Of a stretch of 64,000 nt of DNA, positions 7,201 through 16,287 are shown piece by piece. The DNA comes from Burkholderia multivorans ATCC BAA-247 (GTDB lineage: Bacteria > Pseudomonadota > Gammaproteobacteria > Burkholderiales > Burkholderiaceae). The stretch is taken from positions 434,001 through 498,000 of the forward strand of contig NZ_CP009831.1 of the NCBI RefSeq assembly GCF_000959525.1. Direction: 5' to 3'. The notes under the pieces are model-generated. The model had not been told where the DNA came from and did no database searches. It worked only from the letters and a program-made list of their open reading frames with translations. The position numbers and the translations under genes are program-made. Within the stretch, counting starts at the first letter, position 1. Every line of letters starts with the position of its first letter.

Positions 7201-9132
7201 TCAGACGCGCGATGCCAGCGTGAGCGAGAACGCCGGCATCGGCGCGAACATCGTCGGTCGCGGGATCAGGCCGAATGTCGGCAGCGCGGGCGGCGCGATC
7301 GGCGAAAACGCAAACGTCGGGAAGCCGATCGGACGAATCGGCGCGATCGTGATCGACGGAATCGTGATCGGCGGAATGAAGATCGGCGCAAAGGCCGCGA
7401 TCGTCGGCGGGAACGGTTTGGCGGCGATCGGTGCGGTCGGCCGGGCCGGCCGAGGCGGTTTGTTTTCCGCGACGACGGGTGCGGCCGGTGCGACGGGCTT
7501 TTCCGTACCCGGCTTAGGAACGTCGGGCTGAGTCGGCTTGCTTTCTGCGATAACCGGTACTGTCGGTGGGACAGGCTTCTCGGTGATCGGCGTCGGAACG
7601 TTCGGCCGAGTCGGTTTGTTCTCAGCGACGACCGGCGCGGTCGGCGCGACGGGCTTTTCCGTGGCGGGCGTCGAGACTTCAGGCACAACCGGCTTGTTTT
7701 CCACGATGATCGGTGCGGTCGGTGCGACGGGCTTCTCCGTGATCGGCGTCGAAAGTTCAGGCAGAGCCGGCTTGTTTTCCGCGACGACCGGCGCGGTCGG
7801 CGCGACAGGCTTCTCCACAACCGCCGTCGCCCCTTCCGATGCACCCACGCCGTTCCCCGCAACACCCGCCGGCGCCGTCGACGCCGGCTTATCCTCCACC
7901 GGCGTCACCGTAGGCCGCGGCGCGAACTGAACGAGTTCTCCCGCATTGTTCACGTGTCCCATTTGACTGATCCGTCCGTAGCTGCTGATGCGCGCGCCGC
8001 GCTCGTTCGTGAGCGCACCCATCAGCGACATCGTGGCGTCTGCATGCAGCGTGCCTGCATTGCGCACGCTGCCCATCGACGACAGCGTGCCGCCGCTTTC
8101 GATCCGGCCGCCCGCGCGGTTGTGCAACGTGCCCATGGCGCTCAGCGCGCGGCCCGCCCGTACGCTGCCCGCGTTGTCGAGGTTGCCGTTGATCGACAGA
8201 CGGTCGGCCGTCAGGCTGCCGCCGTCCTGCACCTTCACGATCCCGCCCGACGAAATCGCGATGCCGCCGGTGACCGCATCGACCTTGCCCGCAAGATTCA
8301 CGCCGACACCGGCCGACGACCCGTGCATCGTGATCGCCGACGCGTGCATGCTGCCGAGCTTCGACACGTCGATCGCGACGTCGGGCATCGCGCCGTCGCC
8401 TTGACTCGACAACTGATGACTGCCCGGCTGTTCGACGTTCGCGGTACCGCGCTGCGCGACGGCCGTCACGCGGCGCGCGTGCAGCGCGGCATTGACCTGC
8501 AGCGTGCGCGACACGAGATCGAGCTGGTCGACGTCGCGCGCATCGAGCCCCGCGCCGTCGATCGCGATGCGGCCGTGCTCGGTGCGGAACTGTCGGATCG
8601 CACCCTGCTCGTCGAATTCGACGGCACCGGCGACGAGCGACACGTGATTCGCGTTGATGAAGCTGCCGCCGTTCACGCCGATTCCGTTCGGATTCGCGAC
8701 GATCACGCGCGCGGCCTGCCCGGCGACTTCCGTCGCGCCGGCCAGCATCGACGCATTGCCGCCCGTCACCTGGTTGAGGATCACCGACGCGGGCTTGCCG
8801 CCGAGCAGCGCGTTGCCGTCGATGCGGCCCGCGAGCTGCGTGTCGACCGCGTGCGCGCTGTTGTTCAGCACGAGGCCCGCGGCATTCACGTTGTACTCGG
8901 TGAAGCGGTTGTGCGAGAGGCCCGCGCCGTCGGGCGTCGCGATATTGACGATCGGCGTGCCGTTCGCGCCATTCGCGAGCGTCGGACGATGGGCGGCCGA
9001 CGGATCGACGACGAGCGGCGCATTCTGCGCATGCGCGGCGAACAGCGGCATCGCGCACGCGAGTGCCGCGACGAGCGCGCGACGCGCGCATGGCTGCGCG
9101 GAAGGGAGATGTGGTTGACGAGTGTGTTGCAT
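7201..9132 (-). CDS. Short TpsA exoprotein (filamentous haemagglutinin-like) with proline-rich repeats
   Basis: 643 residues; start chosen at 9130-9132 because it begins a normal signal peptide (Arg-Arg then Leu/Ala core ending AHA at residue 35). Residues about 36-270 form the two-partner secretion domain, with HNRFTEYNV at 74-82 and the secretion motif NPNGI at 147-151. Residues about 300-405 are short haemagglutinin-type beta-helix repeats (G-x-L-x-x-x-G-x-I). Residues 440-569 are five 26-residue repeats starting EKPVAPTAP, followed by an unusual Pro/Ile/Phe-rich tail. The TpsB transporter gene lies just upstream in the same operon. Classical FhaB-type proteins are several times longer, so the whole adhesin body is here replaced by a Pro-rich stalk. 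Likely a surface or secreted adhesin; function unproven. Confidence 0.85.
   Translation of the reverse strand: MQHTRQPHLPSAQPCARRALVAALACAMPLFAAHAQNAPLVVDPSAAHRPTLANGANGTPIVNIATPDGAGLSHNRFTEYNVNAAGLVLNNSAHAVDTQLAGRIDGNALLGGKPASVILNQVTGGNASMLAGATEVAGQAARVIVANPNGIGVNGGSFINANHVSLVAGAVEFDEQGAIRQFRTEHGRIAIDGAGLDARDVDQLDLVSRTLQVNAALHARRVTAVAQRGTANVEQPGSHQLSSQGDGAMPDVAIDVSKLGSMHASAITMHGSSAGVGVNLAGKVDAVTGGIAISSGGIVKVQDGGSLTADRLSINGNLDNAGSVRAGRALSAMGTLHNRAGGRIESGGTLSSMGSVRNAGTLHADATMSLMGALTNERGARISSYGRISQMGHVNNAGELVQFAPRPTVTPVEDKPASTAPAGVAGNGVGASEGATAVVEKPVAPTAPVVAENKPALPELSTPITEKPVAPTAPIIVENKPVVPEVSTPATEKPVAPTAPVVAENKPTRPNVPTPITEKPVPPTVPVIAESKPTQPDVPKPGTEKPVAPAAPVVAENKPPRPARPTAPIAAKPFPPTIAAFAPIFIPPITIPSITIAPIRPIGFPTFAFSPIAPPALPTFGLIPRPTMFAPMPAFSLTLASRV
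7426..7815 (-). repeat. Five tandem 78-bp repeats inside tpsA
   Basis: Unit length is exactly 78 bp (26 codons); unit starts fall at 7815, 7737, 7659, 7581 and 7503 on the minus strand. Each unit encodes EKPV(A/P)PxxP then a variable half with K-P-x-x-P spacing. The first half is well conserved and the second diverges, so the array is old but still able to recombine in frame. Confidence 0.9.
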
Positions 9133-9278
9133 GGTCTTCCCGATAGTGAAGGTTCGAAACGGGCGGCACGGCGCAGGCCGGGCCGGAACGGACCGCGATG
9201 CGGCGCGGCCGTGACGGGCGAACGATTTACATGGCGTGATCCTCCATGACGAACGGCGCGTGCGGACGCGCACGCGCA

Positions 9279-10979
9279 TCAGAAACGGGCGGTCAGCGAT
9301 ACGTCGAGCGCGACCGCCGCCGTGTTCAGCAGCGCGGGCTTGTGCAGCGGCGCGCCGAGCGCGACGTCGTAGCCGACGAGCCGATAGCCGCCGCGTACGC
9401 CGACCGACGTGCCGACGAGCGTGCGTCCGCCGCGGCCTGCGCCTTCGGCCGCTCCGGCGCCCGACACGCGGCCGGCGTCGAGCGCCGCATAGATTTCGTT
9501 CGCGCCGAACGCGCCGGTGGCGAGTTCGTTGCGCCAGATCCAGCCGTTCGCGCCCGCGAGCGTCTGATTGCCGTCGAAGCCGCGCACCGTGTAGCGGCCG
9601 CCGATCTGGAGAAACTCGGTGGACGGTGCGGCGCCCGGTGCGTGCTGCACGCGCAACGTGCCGCGATAGCCGAAGCGACGCGCGCCGATACGAAAGCGCG
9701 CGTCAGCCGCGAGCGTCGCGGTGAAGAGGCGATAGCGGCCGTCCCACGCGGGCCGATCGTTGACGCGCCCCGGATGCGCGCTGAGCGCGGAGATGCTGCC
9801 GCGCATGCCGAAGCCGGCGTCGAGCGCGCTGTCGGCGAGCTTCTCGCGATGCGCGATGCCGAGGTCGTAACCGACGATGTCGCGCCGATACACGTCGAGT
9901 TCGGTCGAACCGAGCCGGCTCCGGTCGTCGCGGCGCGACAGCGTGAAGCGCAGCGTCGTCTTGCCGTGGCTCGTCCGGTACGGCACGACGCGCAGCGCGG
10001 CCTCGTAGCGCCGCGTGCGCTGTGCGAGCGACAGCGCGGCTTCGCCGCCGGCAGTGGCGGGCAGTGTCTGCCGCGACGTCCATTCGCTGATGCCGACCGA
10101 CACCGACGCATAGCCGATCGGCACGTTCCACGCGGCGCTTCTGGCTTGCGAGCCGAGCGTCTTGTTGCCGCGCGCGGCATCGGTGTTGTACGTGACGACG
10201 AGCTGATCGTAGAGATGGAGCGGCGAATCGACCGCGACGATCGCGCCGAGCTGGTTGCGTCCCGTTGCATCGAGACCGGCGTTGTCGGCGGTCGCGAGTA
10301 CGCGCACGCGGCGCGCCTCCGCCGGATGACGGACGACGATGTCGGTGTCGCCGAGCGCCGCGCCCGGTATGAGATCGAACGCGGTCGCGGCCTGGCCCGG
10401 CAGACGCCGCACGTTTTCGAGCGCCTGGTCGAGATCGCGCACGTTCAGCAACCCGTGCGCATGCCGCGGGAACAGCGGCGCGGGCCAGCCGATGCGGCCG
10501 CCCGCGTCGCGAATCGTGCCGACGCGGCCGGGCACGATCTCGACGACGAGCCGGCCGCCGGACAGATCCTGTTCGGGAATGACGGCGGCGGAGGTGATAT
10601 AGCCGTGTGCGATCAGCCGGCGCGTGGCCCAGTCGCGCAGCGCCCGCAAGCCTTGCGGCCCGATGCACGCGCGCTCGACGGCCGCTTCGCGCGGCAGCCA
10701 GGGAAACGCTTCGGCGTGCCGCCATTCGATCGTATGGATCGCAAAACAATCGGCTTCGGCCGGCAGCGACAAGCGGTCGGTCGCGCGCGGCGGCCGTGCG
10801 GACAGCGCGTCGGTCGGCGGCGCGAGCTGCTCGCGCAGATGATCGATCTGTTCGGCCTGGCGATGGGCGGTGTCGGCAGGCGGCGCATAGGAACGCGTGT
10901 CCTGCGCGATGGAGATAACGCAGCGCAACAGCAGGGCGACAGTGCATAGCGTTCGCACTGCATAAATCGGGTTGCGCAT
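9279..10979 (-). CDS. TpsB outer membrane transporter (FhaC/ShlB family)
   Basis: 566 residues with a signal peptide (about 1-25), a short charged helix (AHRQAEQIDHLREQL), a POTRA domain (about 75-150), and a 16-strand barrel ending in the sequence SLTARF with terminal Phe. The family signature of loop L6 is seen as RGFDGNQTL preceded by GGRYTV. It belongs to the Omp85 superfamily and moves its TpsA partner across the outer membrane. It is the first gene of the operon; tpsA starts 146 bp after its stop. The upstream region (10980-11431) is distinctly AT-rich. Confidence 0.92.
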   Translation of the reverse strand: MRNPIYAVRTLCTVALLLRCVISIAQDTRSYAPPADTAHRQAEQIDHLREQLAPPTDALSARPPRATDRLSLPAEADCFAIHTIEWRHAEAFPWLPREAAVERACIGPQGLRALRDWATRRLIAHGYITSAAVIPEQDLSGGRLVVEIVPGRVGTIRDAGGRIGWPAPLFPRHAHGLLNVRDLDQALENVRRLPGQAATAFDLIPGAALGDTDIVVRHPAEARRVRVLATADNAGLDATGRNQLGAIVAVDSPLHLYDQLVVTYNTDAARGNKTLGSQARSAAWNVPIGYASVSVGISEWTSRQTLPATAGGEAALSLAQRTRRYEAALRVVPYRTSHGKTTLRFTLSRRDDRSRLGSTELDVYRRDIVGYDLGIAHREKLADSALDAGFGMRGSISALSAHPGRVNDRPAWDGRYRLFTATLAADARFRIGARRFGYRGTLRVQHAPGAAPSTEFLQIGGRYTVRGFDGNQTLAGANGWIWRNELATGAFGANEIYAALDAGRVSGAGAAEGAGRGGRTLVGTSVGVRGGYRLVGYDVALGAPLHKPALLNTAAVALDVSLTARF

Positions 10980-11431
10980 GTCCGGATCGATTGAGGCGGT
11001 GAAATCGACCGGATTCTATATGCGTAAAGGGAGTTTGAACGGCATCTGCTTTTGTTGATTAAATCGAGATAATTTCGTATGTCGATGAATCGGATGGAAT
11101 TTGTGCGTGATATAGAGATTGGCGGCGGTCCAGAGTGTTGTATTTATGCGAGTATTTTGGCGAGCGTGTCGATACGCGAAACGCGCCGAGTTTTTATGAC
11201 AAATTCGAAACAACATCGCGAATATGGCAAATACACCTTCGTTCAATGACGAATTATTGAGGCGATCAAATAAGACAAATACGAATTAACACCGCCCACC
11301 GAAAATCCGCCCGCCGTGTCAGCGATCCGTTATCCCGATATTCCGCCTGCCTGTTAGCTTGTGACGATTTCGACTTTGGACCCCGCATGCCGGACGCTAC
11401 CATCGCCGCTCCGTCCCTCAGGTGATAAAGC
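10980..11431. other. AT-rich divergent intergenic region (tpsB / sulfatase)
   Basis: 452 bp without a credible gene. Roughly 11020-11310 is far richer in A/T than anything around it, with runs such as TTAAATCGAGATAATTTCG. It should carry both divergent promoters; a TATAGAAT at about 11016-11023 (minus strand) is a possible -10 for tpsB. Such AT-rich islands in GC-rich genomes often bind H-NS-like silencers; that is inference. Confidence 0.6.
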
Positions 11432-13381
11432 ATGAGCATGTCCGCGTCACGTTCGGTCCCGTTCCGTCTTCGCGTCGTATGCGCGATCGCTGCCGGTGCG
11501 CTGTCGCTCGCGTCGTGCGGCGGCGTCGACGGCAACCCGCCTCCGCAGGCCGACGCGACGCCATCGGCGAAGCGCCCGAACATCCTCTACATCATGGCCG
11601 ACGATCTCGGCTATTCCGACATCCACGCGTTCGGCGGCGAGATCAACACGCCGAACCTCGACGCGCTCGTCGCGTCGGGCCGCATCCTGTCGAACCACCA
11701 TACCGGCACCGTGTGTGCGATCACGCGCGCGATGCTGATTTCGGGCACCGATCATCATCTGGTCGGCGAAGGCACGATGGGCGTGCCGACCGACGAGCGG
11801 CGCGGGCTGCCGGGCTACGAGGGCTATCTGAACGATCGCGCGCTGTCGTTCGCGCAGCTGCTGAAGGATGCCGGCTATCACACGTATATCGCGGGCAAGT
11901 GGCACATCGGCTCGGGCATCGTCGGCAGCGCGACGGGCAGCGGGCAGACGCCCGATCAATGGGGCTTCGAGCGCAGCTACGTGCTGCTTGGCGGTGCGGC
12001 GACGAATCACTTCGCGCACGAGCCGGCCGGCTCGTCGAACTACACGGAGGACGGCCGCTACGTGCAGCCGGGCCAGCCCGGGCAGCCGGGCGGCGCGGGC
12101 GGCAATCCCGCGGTGTTCTATTCGACGAATTTTTATACGCAGAAGCTGATCCAGTACATCGATGCGAATCACAGCGACGGCAAGCCGTTCTTCGCATATG
12201 CGGCGTACACGTCGCCGCACTGGCCGCTGCAGGTGCCCGATCCGTGGCTGCACAAGTACGCGGGCGTCTACGACGCCGGCTACGACGCGATCCGCAACGC
12301 GCGGATCGCGCGGCAGAAGGCGCTCGGCCTGATTCCGGCCGACTTCAAGCCGTTCGACGGATTGCCCGAGACGACGGTCGCGTCGCCCGCGACGGCGAAC
12401 GACGGCACCGCCAACGCGAAATACGTCAGCGCCGTGCATGCGGCGGCCGACGGCTACCGCGACTACGGCGCGGGCAAGGTCGACAAGCTGTGGTCGAGCC
12501 TGAGCCCGGCCGAACGCAAGGCGCAGGCGCGCTACATGGAGATCTACGCAGGGATGGTCGAGAACCTCGACTACAACATCGGCCTGCTGATCCAGCACCT
12601 GAAGGACATCGGCGAATACGAGAACACGTTCATCATGTTCCAGTCCGACAACGGCGCCGAAGGCTGGCCGATCGATTCGGGCGCGGACCCGACCGCGACC
12701 GATACCGCGAACGCGCAGGAACCGACGTATTCGGCGCTCGGTACCGACAACGGCAAGCAGAACGCGCAGCGGCTGCAGTACGGGCTGCGCTGGGCCGAGG
12801 TGAGCGCGACGCCGTTCCGGCTCACGAAGGGCTATTCGGCCGAAGGCGGCGTTTCGACGCCGACGATCGTTCATCTGCCGGGCCAGACGCAGCAGCTGCC
12901 GACGCTGCGCGCGTTCACGCACGTGACCGACAACACGGCGACGTTCCTGGCCGTGGCGGGCGTGACGCCGCCGTCGCAGCCGGCGCCGCCGCTGATCAAC
13001 ACGCTGACGGGCGTCGATCAGAACAAGGGCAAGGTCGTATACGGCAACCGCTACGTCTATCCGGTCACCGGTCAGTCGCTGCTGCCGGTCCTGACCGGCG
13101 CGGCGAACGGCGAAGTGCACACCGCGCCGTTCGGCGACGAAGCCTACGGCCGCGCGTATCTGCGCAGCGCCGACGGCCGCTGGAAGGCGCTGTGGACGGA
13201 GCCGCCGCTCGGGCCGCTCGACGGTCACTGGCAGCTGTACGACCTCACGACGGACCGCGGCGAGACGACCGACGTGTCCGCGCAGAATCCGTCGGTAGTC
13301 AGCACGCTGATCGACCAGTGGAAGGCGTACATGAGCAACGTCGGCGGCGTCGAGCCGCTGCGTCCGCGCGGCTACTACTGA
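11432..13381 (+). CDS. Exported arylsulfatase-family enzyme with variant formylglycine motif
   Basis: 649 residues, sulfatase (alkaline phosphatase superfamily). The N-terminus is a lipoprotein-like signal ending LASC-GG (Cys near residue 30), so the enzyme is likely periplasmic or membrane-anchored. Sulfatase landmarks are present in order: NILYIMADDLGYSD (metal Asp pair), the formylglycine site at C95-A-I-T-R99 followed by AMLISGTDHH, AGKWHIG, SPHWPL, FQSDNG and EGGVSTP. The canonical site is C-x-P/A-x-R; here the third position is Ile, which is unusual. Ten bases downstream begins a formylglycine-generating enzyme gene, so activation in cis is expected. AGGTGA precedes the ATG. Substrate, an organic sulfate ester, is unknown. 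Confidence 0.9.
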   Translation: MSMSASRSVPFRLRVVCAIAAGALSLASCGGVDGNPPPQADATPSAKRPNILYIMADDLGYSDIHAFGGEINTPNLDALVASGRILSNHHTGTVCAITRAMLISGTDHHLVGEGTMGVPTDERRGLPGYEGYLNDRALSFAQLLKDAGYHTYIAGKWHIGSGIVGSATGSGQTPDQWGFERSYVLLGGAATNHFAHEPAGSSNYTEDGRYVQPGQPGQPGGAGGNPAVFYSTNFYTQKLIQYIDANHSDGKPFFAYAAYTSPHWPLQVPDPWLHKYAGVYDAGYDAIRNARIARQKALGLIPADFKPFDGLPETTVASPATANDGTANAKYVSAVHAAADGYRDYGAGKVDKLWSSLSPAERKAQARYMEIYAGMVENLDYNIGLLIQHLKDIGEYENTFIMFQSDNGAEGWPIDSGADPTATDTANAQEPTYSALGTDNGKQNAQRLQYGLRWAEVSATPFRLTKGYSAEGGVSTPTIVHLPGQTQQLPTLRAFTHVTDNTATFLAVAGVTPPSQPAPPLINTLTGVDQNKGKVVYGNRYVYPVTGQSLLPVLTGAANGEVHTAPFGDEAYGRAYLRSADGRWKALWTEPPLGPLDGHWQLYDLTTDRGETTDVSAQNPSVVSTLIDQWKAYMSNVGGVEPLRPRGYY

Positions 13382-13391
13382 GGATTCGGCG

Positions 13392-14435
13392 ATGCGGTTC
13401 TGGACGATCGGCGCGGCGCTCGCCGCCGCACTGTTCGGCGCGGCGTTCGCGGCCGGTTATACACACGGGCCGGCGGCGCCGGACAGCGCGTTCGACGACG
13501 CGAATCGCGACCGACCGCTCGCGGCGCTCGGCTCCGAGCAGCAGTGCGCGCGCTATTCGGGGCTGCCGGCGAACTGGCGCGACGATCCGAAGGCGGGAAT
13601 GGTGCACCTGCGCGGCGGCACGTTCGTGTTCGGCAGCACGCGCGGCTATCAGGACGAACGTCCGGCCGGCGACGGCCGCACGCGCGTCGGCGGTTTCTGG
13701 ATCGACCAGACCGACGTGACGGTCGCGCAGTTCGCCGCGTTCGTGCAGGCGACCGGCTACGTGACCGAGGCCGAGCAGCAGGGCGGCGCGGCCGTCTTTC
13801 ACGTGCCGACGCGCGATGAACTGAACGCGCGCGACCTCGCCTGGTGGTCGTGGGTGAAGGGCGCGTCGTGGCGCCATCCGCGCGGCCCCGGCAGCGACGT
13901 CGAAGGACGCGGCAACCTGCCCGTCACGCTCGTCACGCAGCGCGATGCGCTCGCGTATGCGCGCTGGCTCGGCCGCGACCTGCCGACCGAAGCCGAATGG
14001 GAATACGCGGGCAAGGCCGGCCGCGACGATGCGTCGCTCGACGCGGCGCCGCGCGATGCGCGCGGCAAGCCGGCCGCCAATTACTGGCAGGGCCCGTTCC
14101 CCGTGCTCGACACCGCCGAGGACGGGCACGCGGGGCTCGCGCCGGTCGGCTGCTACGCGGCGAACGGCTTCCGGCTCTACGACATGATCGGCAACGCCTG
14201 GCAGTGGACGAAGGACGCGTACACCGGCCCGCACCAGTCGCATACGAACGGCGACACGGCGGCCGTCGCACCGGCCGCGCGCCGTCACGACACGCCGATG
14301 GTGATCAAGGGCGGCTCGTTCCTGTGCTCGCGCGACTACTGCGTGCGCTATCGCGCGTCGTCGCGAGAACGGCAGGAAGCCGATCTCGCCGCATCGCACA
14401 TCGGATTCCGCACGATCCTGAGGGATCCGGCATGA
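13392..14435 (+). CDS. Formylglycine-generating enzyme (SUMF1/FGE-sulfatase family), apparently exported
   Basis: 347 residues. The FGE fold runs from about residue 65 to the end (GMVHLRGGTFVFGS ... GFRTIL). The two copper-binding catalytic cysteines of aerobic FGEs are present at C312 and C317 in FLCSRDYCVRYR, and GNAWQWTKD and LPTEAEWEYAGKAG are typical blocks. It oxidises the Cys of the sulfatase motif to formylglycine using O2. Oddly, residues 1-22 (MRFWTIGAALAAALFGAAFA) look like a signal peptide or anchor, while most bacterial FGEs are cytosolic. It follows the sulfatase by ten bases and overlaps the next gene by ATGA, so the unit is an operon. Confidence 0.92.
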   Translation: MRFWTIGAALAAALFGAAFAAGYTHGPAAPDSAFDDANRDRPLAALGSEQQCARYSGLPANWRDDPKAGMVHLRGGTFVFGSTRGYQDERPAGDGRTRVGGFWIDQTDVTVAQFAAFVQATGYVTEAEQQGGAAVFHVPTRDELNARDLAWWSWVKGASWRHPRGPGSDVEGRGNLPVTLVTQRDALAYARWLGRDLPTEAEWEYAGKAGRDDASLDAAPRDARGKPAANYWQGPFPVLDTAEDGHAGLAPVGCYAANGFRLYDMIGNAWQWTKDAYTGPHQSHTNGDTAAVAPAARRHDTPMVIKGGSFLCSRDYCVRYRASSRERQEADLAASHIGFRTILRDPA

Positions 14436-15235
14436 TCCGCTTCGCGCGTTTCGTGACGGCCGTCGCGCTCGCGGCGGCCGGCTTCGCCGGCATGCACGGC
14501 GCGTGCGCGGCCGAGGGGCCGGCGCTGCGCGTCGGCGTCACGCGCGGCGTGCATGCGCAGATCATGGACGAAGTCCGGCGCGTAGCCGCGTCGCGCGGAT
14601 TGAACGTCGACGTCGTCGTGTTCGACGACGCATCGCGCATCGATGCGGCGCTGGCCGGCGGACGAATCGATGCGGCCAGTTTCGAGGATGCGCAGCAACT
14701 CGCGGCAACGCGCGCCGCGCACCGCTATGCGCTGACGCCTGTCGCGCCGACCGTGACGCTGCCGATGGCGCTCTATTCGCGCAAGCTGACGAATCTCAAC
14801 GCGCTGCAGCCCGGCGCGACGATCGCGATTCCGGCCGACGCGCGCGGGATGGCGCGTGCGCTCGTGCTGCTGCAGAACGACACGCTGATCACGCTGCGCG
14901 AACGGGCCGGGCTTCATGCGACGCTGCGCGACGTGACCGGCAACCGGCTCGGGCTGAAGATCGTCGCGTTGCGCGGCGATCGGCTCTACGCGGCGCTCGA
15001 TACGGTCGCGTTCGCGGCGATCGACAACGACGACGCGGCGCGCGCGGGCCTGCAGCCGGCACGCGACAGCATCGGCATCGAGGACGCGCGTTCGCCGTAT
15101 GCGGGCGTGCTGACCGTGCGCGATGCCGATCGCACGAAGCCGTGGGTCGCGCAGCTTGTCGCCGCGTACCACTCCGACGACGTGGCGCGCTTCATCCTGA
15201 CGCGCTACCAGGACTCGGTGCGACGGCCGTGGTAG
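14432..15235 (+). CDS. MetQ/NlpA-like periplasmic solute-binding protein
   Basis: 267 residues with a signal peptide (about 1-27, ending ACA-AEG). The body resembles the D-methionine-binding MetQ/NlpA family: LRVGVTRGVHAQIMDEVRRVA, the block on dependence of the two lobes (TVTLPMALYSRKLTNLNAL) and ARALVLLQNDTLITLRERAG. It is divergent from typical MetQ and lacks the usual Asp-Asn-Tyr block. No MetN or MetI gene is near. Its ATG overlaps the FGE stop, and its own stop is overlapped by the next gene, so it is translated as part of the sulfatase operon. It may bind a sulfur compound released by the sulfatase; that is inference. Confidence 0.7.
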   Translation: MIRFARFVTAVALAAAGFAGMHGACAAEGPALRVGVTRGVHAQIMDEVRRVAASRGLNVDVVVFDDASRIDAALAGGRIDAASFEDAQQLAATRAAHRYALTPVAPTVTLPMALYSRKLTNLNALQPGATIAIPADARGMARALVLLQNDTLITLRERAGLHATLRDVTGNRLGLKIVALRGDRLYAALDTVAFAAIDNDDAARAGLQPARDSIGIEDARSPYAGVLTVRDADRTKPWVAQLVAAYHSDDVARFILTRYQDSVRRPW

Positions 15236-16218
15236 ACACCTACGCGCTGGCCTGCAACGCATGCGGGCGCTGCTGCAACAGCGCGCCGACGCTAGCGCTG
15301 CGCGAACTGTTCCGGCATCGCGAGCGATTCGTCGGTGCGCTGACGATCCATCGCGTGCCGAAGCGGCAGATCGGCGAGCGCTGGCGCGCGGGCGAACGCG
15401 AGCACGCGCTCGATGCGGACGACGTCGCGGCATGCGATGCGCTCGCCGACCGGCTGTTTCACCGGTTCGGCGGCGCGAGCGGCGACTGGGCCGCGCTGAC
15501 GCTGCAGGGCTACGACTATCCGTCGCTCGGCCGCTGTCCCGCGCTCGCGGACGACGGACGGTGCAGCGTGCACGCGGACAAACCGTCGATCTGCGGCGCG
15601 GTGCCGCTCGATCCGCTGCTGCCCGACCGCCTGCAGGCGCGCGTGCTGGCCGCGCGGCGCGACGACGCGGTGCGGTTCGGCAGCCGCTGCATCGTCGACG
15701 AGACGCAAGCGCGACACGCTGCCGCGCACGCGGTGCCGTCGATCGCGCTCGTGCGCGCGACGGAGGTCATGGACCGCGCCGCGCTCGATGCGTGCCGCGA
15801 TGCGCTCGCGTTCGAGCGCGCGGTGTGGCGCGATGCGGCGTTCGCGTCGCTGATCGACGGCGGGCAGCCGATGCGCGAAGCATGGTCGCGGCTCGCGCCG
15901 GGTGCGTATCTGACGCTGCCGATCGCGCCCGTGCTGCTGATCGTCGCGTCGCTTTCCGCGCATTGCCGCGCGCTCTGCCTGAACTTCATCGACGCGCAGC
16001 TTGCATTGATCGACGCACGCATCGAAGCGGCGCTTGCGCGCCGGCGTCTCGACGATCGGCCGGCGACGCGCGAGCTGCGCGGTTTCGCGCAGGCACTCGA
16101 GCGCGCGCGGCAGGTGCTGCTCGCAACGCCGGCACGGTCGACTCATCCGCACCGTGACGCAGCGGCCATCGAGGCGTGGCTCGACGGCCGGCAGGCAACC
16201 GATCCGCAACCTGCCTGA
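15229..16218 (+). CDS. YkgJ-family cysteine-cluster protein
   Basis: 329 residues starting at a GTG (15229) that overlaps the previous stop; no better start exists and translational coupling is likely. The N-terminus holds the metal cluster CNACGRCCNSAP, with further Cys residues in LGRCPAL, GRCSVHADKPSICGAVP and GSRCIVD, which together match the zinc/iron-chelating YkgJ (UPF0153) domain (residues about 6-150). The C-terminal half is helical and Ala/Arg-rich with two Cys in SAHCRALCLNF. No enzymatic role is known for the family. Its place at the end of a sulfatase-FGE operon is notable because FGE needs a metal (copper). Confidence 0.8.
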   Translation: MVDTYALACNACGRCCNSAPTLALRELFRHRERFVGALTIHRVPKRQIGERWRAGEREHALDADDVAACDALADRLFHRFGGASGDWAALTLQGYDYPSLGRCPALADDGRCSVHADKPSICGAVPLDPLLPDRLQARVLAARRDDAVRFGSRCIVDETQARHAAAHAVPSIALVRATEVMDRAALDACRDALAFERAVWRDAAFASLIDGGQPMREAWSRLAPGAYLTLPIAPVLLIVASLSAHCRALCLNFIDAQLALIDARIEAALARRRLDDRPATRELRGFAQALERARQVLLATPARSTHPHRDAAAIEAWLDGRQATDPQPA

Positions 16219-16287
16219 CTCGTCGCGCGGCATCGCGTCGCGCGATTCCGCCGCTGACCGCACGAGCCGGCGCGACCGCGCACCGCC

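Noticed and set aside
7426-7815. Regular repeats considered as a CRISPR array
   Set aside because: Units are 78 bp contiguous codons inside a reading frame, with no spacers and no cas genes.
11016-11246. 76-codon minus-strand frame upstream of tpsB
   Set aside because: Lies in the AT-rich control region; no ribosome site and low-complexity translation; treated as promoter DNA.
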